DNA of 64,000 nt from Kappaphycus alvarezii (GCA_002205965.3 NADL03000146.1:143538-207537), one strand, 5' to 3'; shown: positions 42,235 through 53,790, numbered from the stretch's first letter. Notes: a model not told the origin generated them from the sequence alone. Translations and numbers: made by a program.

Positions 42235-45200
42235 TCCTGGCCACTCTTATTCTTGATGCCAGATAATTATTATTGTAGCACTGTCGTCTCTCGAAAAACA
42301 CCAGTTCCCAAAACTGGTGCCCAATAAAGATATCGAGGAGCAGTACAGTTTGAAATGCCCGTGCAGTTACAACGCTAAAGCTGCAGATGTTCCCATTCTG
42401 GGATTTGTGGGAGGGATAAGGTGCTACAGACGGCGGGCTATAGGACCAGTCCTTTACTTGTCGGCTAGCTGAGTCCTAACGTCGCAGATAGCTCCAAATT
42501 CAACTAAAACGGATTAACTCACTCTACTTTATTTACAGCAAATAGTTTCTATGGTGTCCACTGCAGTCTGACCATAGGGCTACGAACTAACCGGACACGA
42601 GGAGGCACCTTTGGAGAAAGGCACATTGGAGACGTACGGAAATGTTCGGGGGGTTTGATGCAAAGGCACGCCGCAGCAGCCGCCATGTCCAATGCGGCCT
42701 GCTTGATGGCTGGCCTGAAGGTAGCTTTTTAGGGACCGTAGTTACTTCCCCATTACTGTGTCGGTATACTCTTTTTGAGTTAATTGTGGCTGTCTGGAAA
42801 ACCATGGGATAGATCGGATATATCTTCCAAGAGTCAAACACCCAAACATTTCCCTCCTTTGGAGAGAGTGCACGTTGCTGCTTCTCTGGTAATCAATATA
42901 AGACCATCACCAATACATGAAATCTGAGGAAGGTAGTGTGATTAGCTCTTCAAATTCTGATGAAGCCTTTTCTGAAGGCATTGACATTTCCAATATCATA
43001 CATATACTATATGACGCTGAGGGTGCGTGGAATCACTTAGTTGAATACTCGCCGACACTCACCACATTACCTATCAGCACCGACCATAATGCGTTGAATA
43101 TGATCGCGAAATAGAAAATTGTTCTGCAGTTTACGTTGGAGTCAGGTGTCTGATGAATGACCGTTGAAGAATTCACAATATGGACATTACATGTGAATCT
43201 ATGGAATATTCAAACCTTCACGTTGTCTCTGTACTGCACATATTTTGGCGCGGGTTTCAGTGGATGCACGCACTGTTGGTTGTTCTGAGAATAAATACGT
43301 CCCAGCCCAAAACTTACATGTGAGCATAATTCTAACCTCCATCGCCTTTTATCTGTGTTCCTTTCATGCCACCGCGTTCCTTTCATGCAATTGGATACAC
43401 AACAAAACATCGTTCTCTGAAAACCCGAGATATATTGCACCTATGAAGTGCTCCCAAGCTCTGGACGGGAAGTGCAGAATGTCCAGTTCGTCTTAGCAGA
43501 AACACTGGAAAGGAGTGGGACTCGGAAAAGAGTCATACTCTCTAATACACAGACCTGTCCCCCCTAGTCTTCGGAAAGTAGCTGTCCTGCATCCCTAATC
43601 AGTAAAGCACCCCAATTTTTCCCCCAAACTGAAAAAACACTTGTGATCTCGTGAACTAGACGAACAACTCGACTAATGTACCTCTCTTTTCGGAAGATAC
43701 GACTTTACAATATTTTGGAATTCGAGAAGCTGGTGATCTTTCTCCTCTGAGTAATTCCCTCCTTGCCCTTGCATTTCCTCAGATTAACATAGATTGCAAA
43801 ATTATATCTAGACAGAAATAGTTGACACACATGCGCATTAAATTATTGACATACTCCAGTTCATAAGTATAGTCTTCGAATAAAGAATATTTTCCACCCC
43901 TAGTCGCGGCGAATTTGAACCATTCAGGGCTGATCGCTGGTCGAAAGTTAGGAGTACTAGGAGATTTTATCCATTGATCCAATGATTGAAATGAAGCACT
44001 TCAAGGCATGCTAGGGCTGCACTAGCGGTTTCCAGTTATGTTGACCATCGGTACACTTGCTTTACTTGTCACAGATAGAATTTTCCATGAGTTTTCTAAG
44101 TTGATGGTCTTAATTCGGGGGTAACTTTACGTTTTTAGCAGACTGCAAAAATAAATCCAAATCTTTTATGTGAATCGTTTCCGAATATAGAAAATACAAG
44201 GACAGCGGGGCATTTGGCGTAAAAGTACATTTTTGATTGAAAATGCTGCTCAATGGTAACTGTAGAAAAAGCCTAGGAGTCTGATACACCCGAAATTTCA
44301 AATTTAGATAAATATTGTTTGTTTCTCGAAAACTCAAGTTATCTCTGGTCTTATGAATTGTCATTAATTCTCGAAAAGGACCATTTTGCGAACTTCTCTT
44401 TTCCTTACTGCTATAAAGGCCAGGTTTTTTACTCAGAGAGACCAAATTGTTGTCATTTGCTGAGGAATCCATTCCACAGAGCTACCTGAAAATCAATAAA
44501 CAATGTTTTCCTTTGCTGCTTTTCGATACTAAGAGCTCTACAGGAATTGAATCGATTCCCTTCTTCATGGTAAAAGTTAATATCCCAACGGTGTTCGGGA
44601 ATTTTGTTGCAGTACAGTAGAATTTAACTTACTTAGGGTTTGGTTGTTGGAAACGATGGTTGAATAAAAGAAAAAGATCAAAGGTTCGGGGACGCTTTGG
44701 ACTGTTGTTTTTTGGCTCCGCTGCTAAACGGTGGTTTGCCTTGGCTGGCATGCCCCAAATCGATGCCAGAACGGCGAAGGGACCGCCCTTTATAGAATTT
44801 CTAACCGCTCCTGAAGGAGATAAAACTACTCTAGTGCTACTGTAGACGCAGGTTTTCTAGAAAAACTGGCCATTTAATACTACATGCAAAGGTTTTTCTG
44901 TCCTGATCACTCTCCTCCATCTCCTTTGTTGCCGTAGAATTACTCTGAAGACCCTAGAAAATGCCTTATTTCCATCCAGAGTAGACTGTAGACCTGCTAT
45001 CGTATGCATAAAAGGAAGCACCGACGCATAAAAGCATTTGCATACTCATAAACAGGATTTATCCTATTGTGGTGTCACGCTCAAAAGGCTTTGACTAATA
45101 ACGAATACGCATTAAAAAACTGCTGTAAAAGTGCTCAATAGGAGCTGAAGAATGATGTAACTAAAGAGATGTCACGGTAATTCAAGGCGGCAAAAATAAA

Positions 45201-45524
45201 GCCAATAGAATGCTGCAAAAGTGTGCAGCAGGCTTCCAGTGAGCTTATATATGTCGATGTAGTGTTTGAGCAAAATAATCATTTCAAACTGAAGGAATGT
45301 TAGCAAAAATGTATTGATTTACTTTTCTAAAACTTCCTCCTGGTAGGCTCCATTTTTTAAACACTTGCAATACTGCTCTCCCTGTTTTTTTGCTTTTAAG
45401 TTTTAGTGATCATAACTTAGAACTTCTTCAAACTGCCAATGGGTTGTTTATTATTGCGATTCATGTTGGACGTTAGCCCCGTGATTTACTCACCTTCACC
45501 TCTACAACACGTTTACTCGTGACG
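42235..45524. other. About 3.3 kb without recognisable genes
   Basis: Several short frames exist: 42587-42841 minus (84 codons, containing FDSWKIYPIYPMVF), 42917-43114 plus, 43245-43496 plus, and 44110-44472 minus (120 codons, starting MDSSANDNNLV). None has recognisable similarity or shared context. The region is AT-rich with no LTR or transposase motif seen. It may be old transposon debris or intergenic DNA. Confidence 0.4.
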
Positions 45525-45528
45525 GTAG

Positions 45529-47150
45529 TGATAGGGGTAAATCGCTGGGAGAAGAGATACTCAGAAACAACTACCCGAGAAGGAGGTGTTGCAAGCGACA
45601 AAAGTGCTACCGTGGTATAGTTGAACGAACAAAAGGGAGTGTATATGGAAGAGAGTTAAGAGGGCTACAAGCAAGTATGGAAGGGGCAGGGTCTACCACC
45701 ATGCTCAGTGACTAGCGTAAAATAAATGCTTCTTGTTTCTGAAGTTGACTCTTAACTTCCTAACTATTTGGGACTTGACTTTATGTTTTCTGCCGACTTG
45801 CTTGACCTCTCCATAAGGAAGCAGTTTACTTAGCTTATACAGACTTTTAGCTACCCCTAAAGTCCGAATAAAACTACAGAAGGTACCAAGAAATGCATAG
45901 AAACAATTTGTGTGGATGATATACTCTAAACAAAAGATACTTAAGAAACTAACAATCAATGAGGTCCTCTTATTTCCCATTCTCTAAATCAGATCCAAAA
46001 AACTCCTCGAGAATATCATGCTGTCCAAGCAGTCCCCATAAATATCTGCGAACGGCTCATAGCTCTCTATTCTCTCCTGGGAGATATCTAAACTACTAAA
46101 GATATCTCCATCCGGTTCCAGCGTCGGCACCACTTGTTACATACTCTCCAGTCCAGGCCCCACCAGTCCAACACTTTACATGCCCCCCTTTCCCTCATCC
46201 AACTCGTCCTCGTCCTCATCTTCCTCCTCTTCCTCCTCTTCCTCCTCTTCATCCTCCCCGTCCTCCTCGTTATTAAACTTTTAGACCAATTCAGGGGCCA
46301 CCCACTCCTCGAACGTCTCCCCAGCTCCCTCCTCGATGTCCCACTCCCGCCCCTTACCTACCTCCTCCGCCTCATCCTCAATAAAAAGACGATGCACGAA
46401 TTCGATCACATTTTTCTTGGTTTGCCGGCGCAGGTAGTCCTCGCGGTCAGTAGGTCCGAAAGGGAGTAGGGAAATAGAGTTTAGGGGCGGGGATGGCGAT
46501 TTTTGGAAATGACTTTCGAGGGGCATAGATTGTTCATTTTGGTAGGCTTTGGGGAATGGGAGGCAGTGGAAGGTGTTTTGGGTGTGTGGGGGGAGAGGGG
46601 TGATGAGTAAAATGATCGGGAACGTTTAAAACTTGGAATAAAGGGGTTTAAATAGGCTCCCGGGGCAGGTTGTATAAATTAGGAATAGGTAAAATAAATC
46701 TGCAAGGGATTTTTTAGTAGTGCATTTGTGCCCTTTCTCTCAAAAAAGCAAATTTGGAGGAGGAGGTAAGCAAAAAGGGAAAAAGAACTTGATTCGGGAT
46801 CGATTCAGAGGGATAGATACAGTATAAAAATATCTGGATAAAATGGAGGTAAATTTGGAGAGGACCGCAGTAATGATAAGCAAGGTTCAGTCGGAGGTCG
46901 AGGAAGGACCGGAACTATAAGCAAATTTGGACAAGGAGAGGTAGTAGTACAGTAAAGTAAAGGTCTGTTGATGATGGCGACAAAAAATCCGTTCCTATCA
47001 GCACGCGCCTAACAGGTGGCATGTACTGTAATTGGAGTTAGCATTTAGGAACTGAAAAAAGAATAAGGAGGAGAATGGGGTTGAATAAATGTATTGCTAT
47101 CAAATTTGGGTGTAATCTCTGTCTGTTTATTCAGTGAACATTATTCCGCA
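45529..47150 (-). repeat. Candidate solo LTR related to the LTRs of Ty3 copy C
   Basis: On the minus strand this is clearly homologous to the LTR of copy C. It has a diverged version of the LTR-encoded acidic ORF (46526 down to about 46000), the stretch with aagctaagtaaactgcttcc (about 45815-45845) and a closely similar end (accacggtagcac, ...ctcgcttgcaacacctcc, ...tttacccctatca) near 45529-45620. The bases after the end do not look like a primer binding site. GGTAG flanks both proposed ends (45524-45528 and 47151-47155), consistent with a 5-bp target duplication, although the far end (TGCGG) does not match the TGATG start of copy C, so that border is provisional. Confidence 0.6.
46000..46526 (-). 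pseudogene. LTR-encoded acidic ORF, diverged copy with stops
   Basis: From the ATG at 46526 the frame reads ...PLNSISLLPFGPTDREDYLRR..., paralleling PLNALALMENGPTDYDDYCRR in copy C. It continues through a long Glu/Asp tract (46200-46265) to QVVPTLEPDGDIFSSLDISQE, which parallels QVVPTLEPDGGALSDLDISQE. In-frame stops near 46281, 46180 and 46140 interrupt it; at the latter two the copy C codons are GAA and GAC. The hydrophobic-Ser-Asp motif of copy C is not recognisable here. Confidence 0.6.
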
Positions 47151-47240
47151 GGTAGGTGAAAAAGCTCAAACATGAGCAAGCGCCAATCCATGTGTATAAA
47201 TGCCCACTAGAGGTTCCTGTATTTGTCAGCCTAGCATCGC

Positions 47241-47677
47241 ATGAAGCTTATTTCGGAATTTTCAAAACAAAAGAGCATCACTAATTATTCACTCATCCTC
47301 GAACCAAATGTTTTCTTTATAGGACGTAATCTTGGCCCTTTTCGTTGTACTCCTCGTCACAAGAACCTCAGAGTTGTCGTCGAAAAGCTGAACACTGAAC
47401 TGAATGGAGTCGATATTCAGGGATTGGACTTATTTTCCCATCCTATTACTGTATCCGCTCTAAATGGCGGCTACAAATCCTCCGCAATTCGCTCTGGCAG
47501 AAATATCCCGGTTCGCTGTGTATCTAGACTACTGAGGAAAGCAGCGGAATGTTTTTGTTACGCCATTTTTAGAGGGATAGCTAGATCCGAAGGAAAAGAG
47601 ATGACCCGGTGCGTGTGTCTGTGGGTGTTCTTAAGGAAAAGGTTAATTTTGTCCAACCGTAGAAGCTGTGATCGGCT
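47241..47677 (+). pseudogene. Unknown ORF split by insertion of Ty3 copy C (left part)
   Basis: An open frame starting at 47241 (MKLISEFSKQKSITNYS) runs uninterrupted for 146 codons into the target-site duplication at 47673-47677 and continues by chance into the LTR. If the element and one duplication are removed, the frame continues at 56287 for about 49 more codons (to 56434). The product has no recognised domain; its middle is basic (RSGRNIPVRCVSRLLRK). It may be a host gene or an ORF of an older mobile element. Confidence 0.4.
47673..47677. repeat. 5-bp target-site duplication, left copy (Ty3 copy C)
   Basis: CGGCT immediately precedes the TGATGTGCGC start of the 5' LTR. The identical CGGCT follows the CTATCA end of the 3' LTR at 56282-56286. 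A 5-bp duplication is normal for Ty3/gypsy integration. Confidence 0.88.
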
Positions 47678-47988
47678 TGATGTGCGCAAATTCGCACACG
47701 AAAGAAAATCTAGAAGAGGACCAAAATTGTATACAGTATCGGAATTTGGAAGATATTTTTACAGTTTCTGAATTTGCAAGATATTTTTAATTTGGATGAG
47801 TGTCGCAAAATCATGGGTTGATGTTTATTTTAAGACCCTGTGTCATTAATAGGTGCCGTTACTGTACATGTCCAAGTTCGTCTTACTTTTCGAAGACATC
47901 GCTGTATTTAAATTCAAAATCGACGTCGTTGAGGCAACCTCCCGCCATCAACTACCCCATCAGCTCACCACTTCTTTTGGCCCTTAAC

Positions 47989-48551
47989 ATGACCAACCTC
48001 CGCCCTTCCCTCACCATCACCAAGTCATCCCGAGGCCGTCGTCCACTCAACGCTTTGGCCCTGATGGAAAATGGTCCAACTGACTACGATGATTACTGTA
48101 GAAGGCTGGACCGGGAACTCGTTCGGGAGTGGGTCCGCCGTAACTGCTTCGAGCAGGCAGAAGATGCAGAGGAGGAAGAGGAGGAAGAGGAGGAGGACTG
48201 CGTGGATCCATGGGAGCCACTAGTGTACAGCGGTGGGGGGCTCCCATTGAGAATGAAGGGGAGACTGAGGTATTGATTGTGATCTCTGACTCTTCTGACG
48301 AAGATGAAGAGAGGAGTGAAGAGGAGGATGAGGAGGATGAGGGGGAGGGAAACATGGAAAGTGCTGGATTAGTGGGGAAGGAGCCAGAAAATATGGACCA
48401 GGTGGTCCCGACTCTGGAACCGGATGGGGGCGCCCTCAGTGATCTAGATATTTCGCAGGAGGCAATGGAGAATTCTAGGCCGTTCGCGGATATTTGTGTA
48501 GACTGCCTGGGTGGGATGTATTTTTGGGGGATTTGTTTTGCTCTGATATAG
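47989..48551 (+). CDS. LTR-encoded acidic protein with SUMO-interaction-like motif
   Basis: The start codon at 47989 (MTNLRPSLTITKSSRGRR) opens a basic N-terminus, then GPTDYDDYCRRLDRELVREWVRR (helical), a Glu tract, and, after a shift of frame in a run of six G at about 48226-48231, ETEVLIVISDSSDEDEE (about 48268-48315). The last block has the form of a SUMO-interacting motif: a hydrophobic V-I-V-I core followed by Ser and acidic residues. A second acidic tract and QVVPTLEPDG...LDISQE follow, ending at 48551. The same six-G shift is present in the 3' LTR copy. A diverged homologue lies in the solo LTR at 46.0-46.5 kb. The position is upstream of the TATA for the genomic RNA, so it would be U3-encoded. 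The function is unknown; nuclear or SUMO-linked action is inference. Confidence 0.55.
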
Positions 48552-48693
48552 AGGAGTAAGATATTAAGGAAATAATCTAGATATTTATCCTGATAGTACC
48601 TGCTGTTAGTCTTTCTCGTTCACACGATTCCATTTGGTGCATTTTATAGTTCTTAGTATGTTTCTGTGAGACTTTAGGGTTAGCCAAAAAGTC

Positions 48694-48700
48694 TATATAA
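48694..48700 (+). promoter_or_regulatory. LTR core promoter TATA box
   Basis: tatataa within gtctatataagctaag; conserved in the 3' LTR (55971-55977 region). It lies ~300 bp before the LTR end, a suitable place for the start of the genomic RNA. Confidence 0.55.
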
Positions 48701-48993
48701 GCTAAGTAAACTGCTTCCTCGTGGAGTCAAGCAAGTTGGCAGACAACTTCAAGTCAAGCTCCGAGTAGTAGGAAGTTGAGAGTCAACTTCACCCAAGAAA
48801 TTTTTCCTAAGCTGGTCCAGAGTATCATGGTAGACCCTGCCCTTTATACTTGCTTGTAGCCCTCTCAACTCTCTTCCATATACACTCCCTTTTTTCGTTC
48901 AACTATACCACGGTAGCACTTTTGTCGCTCGCAACACCTCCTTCTTGGGGTAGTGGTTCTGTGTATCTCTTCTCCGACGATTTACCCCTATCA

Positions 48994-49013
48994 TTTGGTA
49001 CTCTTGTGGAGGG
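48994..49013 (+). other. Candidate tRNA primer binding site of copy C
   Basis: TTTGGTACTCTTG directly follows the 5' LTR and resembles TTGGTACTTCTG at the same place in copy B. This fixes the LTR end and suggests both elements use the same tRNA primer. Confidence 0.55.
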
Positions 49014-49082
49014 GGTTGCACCCGAGGTATTCGAGTTGAGCAGTATTAGGGAACACTTCGGAGGGATTTCTTTTCTGTAATC

Positions 49083-50280
49083 ATGGATCTCAACGCTGCT
49101 CGTATAACGTTCACAGGGGGCAAGATGAAGACGTTGAGGAGTTTCTCTATACATATGTCAACGTTGTGATGCGAGAAGAGCGATGAAGAGAAGGCCGCAA
49201 GTATCTTCGCCTATCTTCATGGTGACGCAAAGCAAATATAAGCAAGTTTATGACGGGTGGTCTCTTAACGGGAATGGGCGTAACTTCGGTGAGGTATGTG
49301 AGTGGCTTGTGAAAGAGTATGCTAAGGAGGTAGAACCAGATGAGATGATTCGTACCGCCATAGAGGCCCGGCTCAACTTCGACGATTTGTTAAGCTCATT
49401 GGTATACTTGTGTGATCTCTATGAAAAGGCTGGGTTCAACGCCCAAGCCAAGTACGGAATGCTGCGTAAGGCGGCGATGGGGATAAGCGGCTCTCCGATT
49501 TCCTCCTCATCAAGGGCCCTCACACTTTTGATGAACTGAAGGGTACCATAGTAGAATTTGTCAAAAATTCGGAGACGTTTCAGTCACTGAGTGAGGTACC
49601 GAGGGAAACCCGCACATCGATGTCTATCGTACATCCTGAAAAGAATTATCAAAGGCCGGCTACTAGTGCAGCATTAGAATCTGTCAGGAGCGATGTCAAA
49701 AACTTGGAAGAAAGGTTGGAAACCCGATTCGATAATCGACTTGACATGATAACCTCGCAGTTGGAAAGCCTTACTCTTACCATTAAGAAGAACCAGTCTG
49801 GGGCCCCTAAGGCCGCAGAAGTCTGTTCTTACTGTCACAAGCCTGGACACTTTAAAACAGGTGTCCTGATAATCCACATAGAAACACTCGTTGTGGAAAG
49901 TGCGGTCGATATGGGCATCATGAAAGTAACTGCTGGTCTAAAGACAACAGAAGAGCAAATTTATCGGAGCAAGGAGTGAGTCAGGACCAGAGTGAAAATC
50001 TTACAAAATAGAAGGATCAAAGGTTGACGGATGCCGGTAACGTATCCATCGCTGAAGAATAGTCAAGTCAATGTGACAAAAAGGGATGGGGAAGGGAACA
50101 TTTTATCGAAAAACCTAGGCTAGATTATGGAATGCTGGAGCATATCCCAGCACCTGTACCTCCTCGAACCAAGAGGTCTGATCAAGTTGTTCCAGGAGTG
50201 GGAGTCACTCCGGCCAAGAAGACGAAAAAGAGTAAGAAAGTTAAGAGTATCCTAAGGACGTACTAGAGTATGTGAAGACA
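49083..50280 (+). pseudogene. Gag polyprotein of copy C, frame interrupted
   Basis: The ATG at 49083 (MDLNAARITFTGGK) starts the capsid region, which continues in other frames: FLYTYVNVVMREE (after 49138), EEKAASIFAYLHGDA, VCEWLVKEYAKEVEPDEMI and FDDLLSSLVYLCDLYEKAGF. Two nucleocapsid zinc knuckles follow: CSYCHKPGH (49824-49850, with its last Cys one base out of frame) and CGKCGRYGHHESNC (49892-49933, Cys-x2-Cys-x4-His-x4-Cys, intact). Gag packages the element RNA. The breaks are single-base shifts. Confidence 0.8.
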
Positions 50281-50281
50281 A

Positions 50282-51060
50282 TTGGTGGCTGAGCTTGCAT
50301 CGGCCCCAACTGGGATAACGTTTGGTCAACTTTTGAGGGGCGACGCAGAGGATGCGAGAAAAGAACTCAAAAAAATTATCAGGTCTAATAAGTCCGCTAA
50401 GGGTAAGAAACTGTTTCTTCAATCGGCCTCGACAGCACCAAGACGTCTTAAGCTAGTACCAGTCAAAGTATTGGGAATGAAAACCCAAGCTCTTTCGATT
50501 CGGGCGCTGTTCCAAACCTCATTTCAGAAACTTTGGTGACAGATCTAGGTCTGAAATTATTCCAACGACTCGAAAAAATAACTGTAGCGGATGGAACCGT
50601 CTCAAAATGCATGGGCACTGTTGACAAGGTTTCCGTGTTCTTTGGGGACTCTAAAGTTGATGTAGACTTTCTTGTCATGCCGGATCTCCCTTTCGATGCA
50701 ATCATTGGCTGCCCTACCATGGAAAGACTAGGGACATGCATTGACTTGGGCAACCAAATCGTTTCAGTTAATATTGACGGCAGAACCGTGAAGATGCCCC
50801 TGGATTTCGACAAAAGCACACATCCGGAAGATTTAAAAGAAACGGACAGTGAAGATTTCACTTCTAGCTATGACAGCGAAGATTCGAACCAACTAACACT
50901 TTCGGAAGTGGAAAAGGGTACCTCGGGGATAATGAACATGGCATGGGACGATTATGATTCTGGGTTTGAAACAGATGAGACTGGAATTCTAGGTAGTTTG
51001 AACCTGAATGTGTTTCTTTTTGCGATAATATCGAATCAAAGGACGGAATTCGGAGCATGA
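50282..51060 (+). pseudogene. Aspartic protease of copy C, frame interrupted
   Basis: GITFGQLLRGDAEDARKELKK (about 50307-50370) is shared with copy B upstream of the protease. The catalytic DSGA is at 50497-50508, then VPNLISETLVTDLG, VADGTVSKCMGTVD and LPFDAIIGCPTMERLG. A long acidic tail (KETDSEDFTSSYDSEDSN) follows, as in copies A and B. One frameshift, near 50495, separates the two halves. It processes the polyprotein in active relatives. Confidence 0.82.
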
Positions 51061-51179
51061 AAGAAGATTATTTGCAAGAAAATAAGAATATATCGAATTC
51101 CATATCTGAAGATGTGAGCACGCGGAAGAGGTCCTTCAAAATTGGAGGTGAGATCAAGAAGAAGGCGCCAAATGGCAGA

Positions 51180-52000
51180 AATCAAGAAAAGCAGCACCTT
51201 CCCGCCCCGCCTCATGAAAATATCCGACATGTTAACATCTTCCGAAGTAATTGCATGGAGCGTTTCAGATTTAAGACAAGCAAGTGTACCGGTCACTCAC
51301 TCATTTGAACTTACCGATACTCAACCAATTTACCACAGCCTAGACGTCAACCGCCAAAATATGACCAATTTATCTCAGAAATGTTACAAGTATGCTGAAA
51401 ATGATATTATTCGCCAGTTTCATCCCCATGGTCATTTCCAGTTGTGGTCGCACCAAAGAAGGATGGAAACTGCTTTTGCGTCGATTACCGACAACTGAAC
51501 CAGAGAATGATACCCGATCGATTTCCGATTCCAAACATGGAGGAATCCTCGAGGACTGAAGGACGGGATATTTCACCTCAATTGACCTTTACACTGGCTA
51601 TTGGCAGATTCCATTGGATGAAAAATGTAAGGAAAAAACAACTTTACCAGCAAAGCCGGTACGTTCAGGTTCGAAGTGATGCCTTTTGGTCTCATGAATG
51701 CACCAGCTACATTCCAAAGAATGATGAACGAGGTTTTGAAAGGACTTCCATTGCAAGAGTTATATCGATGATGTCGTCATATTCTCAAAACATTGGATCA
51801 GCACATATCGCATGTCAAGACAGTGTGGAGAGGATATCTGAGTACAGCTGAAAATTAAGTTGAGCAAATGCTTCTTTGCGAAAACTTCTATCCAATTACT
51901 CGGTCATATCGTCGATCAAGAGGGAATTAGAGTGGATCCAGAGAAAACGAAAAAAATCAAGTTGGCACCAAGGCCCGCTTCAAAGACGGAGGTCGAAGCT
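51180..52000 (+). pseudogene. Reverse transcriptase of copy C, frame interrupted
   Basis: The N-terminal block (VIAWSVSDLRQASVPVTHSFEL, 51250-51310), VAPKKDGNCFCVDYRQLN (51444-51500), an IDLYTGYWQIPLDE block in shifted frame near 51585, an [14 protein letters not shown] block near 51690 and the catalytic YIDD at 51761-51772 are all present. HVVIDQEGI-like and FLGLASYYRRFIKDFA blocks follow near 51905-52045. Several one-base shifts interrupt it, yet all catalytic residues remain. Confidence 0.85.
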
Positions 52001-52565
52001 TCTTAGGACTGGCCTCATATTACAGAAGATTTATCAAAGATTTCGCCAAGACTGCAGCACCGTTACATGCCAGCACTACGAAGAACGGAAAATTTTACTG
52101 GAACAAGGAAATGGAAACTGCATTTGAGGAGCTTAAAGATAAGCTATGTGTCCCCCCAGTCTCATGTACCCAGATTTCAAGAGACCATTTGTTGTGGAGA
52201 CAGATGCCTCAGAACGGTCTTTGGGTGCCGTTTTGTCCCAAAAAGATGAGAACGGAAGACTACACCCTGTTCAATTCGCAAGTCGCACTCTGAATGATGC
52301 GGAAAAGAGATACTCAGTCTGCGAAAAGAAGCGCTAGCTGTCGTCTTCGCACTGAAAAAGTTTCGCGTATACCTTTTATCACTCGAGAAATTTGTCTTGA
52401 TAACTGATCACCAGGCACTTAAGACAGCATTCCAAAAGAAAGATGTACATCACCGCTTGGCCCGATGGCTCGACATTTTCGCAGAATATCGGTTTGAAAT
52501 TGTGTATAGCCCGGACGCAATAATCAGCCTGCCGATTACCTATCCCGCTTGAGGGACCACTGATT
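52001..52565 (+). pseudogene. RNase H of copy C, frame interrupted
   Basis: FKRPFVVETDASERSLGAVLSQKDENG (52165-52250), HPVQFASRTLNDAEKRYSVCE, a REALAVVFALKKFRVYLL block in a shifted frame, LITDHQALKTAF (about 52395) and a PADYLSRL end (about 52530) give all RNase H blocks with catalytic Asp, Glu and Asp retained. One-base shifts occur near 52325 and 52530. Confidence 0.85.
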
Positions 52566-52779
52566 CCAAATGAAAAAGCTTCGAGGACATCGTCGGAGTG
52601 CCGAGTTGCAAGTGCCGAACGATAACGAGTACGAAGCTAATATTCACGGACTATAAATTCCTGATGGACTAGAAATGAGAAAGGTTGATCTGAACACAGA
52701 AATTGGGTACGCAGGAATCAAAAGGCTTTTACATTGTGGAATGGGAAACTCTTCCGCACACTAAAGCCGGTCCCGACTA

Positions 52780-53790
52780 GTGGCCCCTTTGAAAGAAAGA
52801 ATGAAGATCTTGAGGACTTTCCATGATGAGTTAGGGCATTGGGATCTCGAAACAACCAAAAATTCGTAACTGAGAGATTCTGGTGGCCCGGTATCCATAA
52901 GGACGTCTATAATTTCGTGAAAAGCTGCGACAACTGTCAAAAATTCACTCCAATACAAAGTATAAGACAACTCTAAGTTTTCCAGTTTCCGGTCTTTTGA
53001 AACCTTCTCAATTGACTTTGCCGGCCCATTCAAGGAAACTCTTCCGGAAACAAATATCTCCTTATAGGGGTGGAACATCTTACTGGATGGCCAATAGCAG
53101 TTGCAGTTGAGGAGGCAATGCTGAGGTGGTCCTGAGATTCATCGAAAAAGAAATAATTGAACCGTTTGGTCTTCCAAAAAGGATCATCTCGGATAACGCC
53201 CTTTGTTTTACTGCAACTTCACTGCTTCGTTTTTGGAAGAGAAAGGGATTCAGCTGAAGACCGTTCTCGCATACGCTCCTATGTCAACGGGAAAGCGGAG
53301 AGGATGGTTGGAACCATCAAACGAGCAATATCGAAAACTATGTCGGAGAATGAAATCCAGTGGGAAGATGCCTTACCAAAAGTGTTATACGGCTATCGTC
53401 GAAGAAGAGGAAGAATGGACGCTCACCATTCGAGCTAATGTACGGAAGGGCTCCTAGAATGTTACAGAGAGACATGGAAACAAATATTATCGATGAAGAG
53501 AGTAGAGAAGTGAACTACTGGCCACCGAAGGCTGGAGATCACACCGCGCGCTAACACAGACAAGAAATAAGGATGCAAAGCCTGCAGTCAAACCTTTTCA
53601 GTGGCTCTAAAGTACTTGTAGTACATGGAAAAGCAATGCAGCAGGCTGTGAAGTGGCCGGCCTTCCAAACAAGTACTCGAACCCTTGCATCGTCACGGAG
53701 GAAAGACACCCGCACTATAAGCTCTGTTCAGGGAAGAGATCAAGGAGGGCCATCCATGCACGTCGTCTGGTCCCTTACCATCAGAGGCCT
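52780..53790 (+). pseudogene. Integrase of copy C, frame interrupted
   Basis: The zinc finger HDELGHWD...FWWPGIHKDVYNFVKSCDNCQK (52820-52945), core IDFAGPFK (first Asp, near 53015), IISDNALCF (second Asp, near 53185), and APMSTGKAERMVGTIKRAI (53275-53330, with the catalytic Glu in AER; the usual Asn-Gly reads Thr-Gly here). The C-terminal module ends SNKYSNPCIVTEERHPHYKL...IHARRLVPYH (53660-53790). The last part is in one open frame with the extra ORF downstream. Confidence 0.85.

Larger units (their letters stand above)
47678..48993 (+). repeat. 5' LTR of Ty3 copy C
   Basis: 1316 bp, starting TGATGTGCGC and ending CTATCA; near-identical to 54969-56281. A short palindrome (tgtgcgcaaattcgcaca) sits at the very start. 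It includes a TATA-like gtatttaaa near 47908 ahead of an internal ORF and a second TATA (tatataa, 48694-48700) that is the likely promoter for the genomic transcript. It is unusually long because of the internal ORF. Confidence 0.92.

Noticed and set aside
46190..46270. TCC/TCT-rich tract as a simple microsatellite
   Set aside because: On the minus strand it encodes the Glu/Asp tract of the LTR ORF at the position where the element C LTR also encodes one, so it is better explained as decayed coding sequence.
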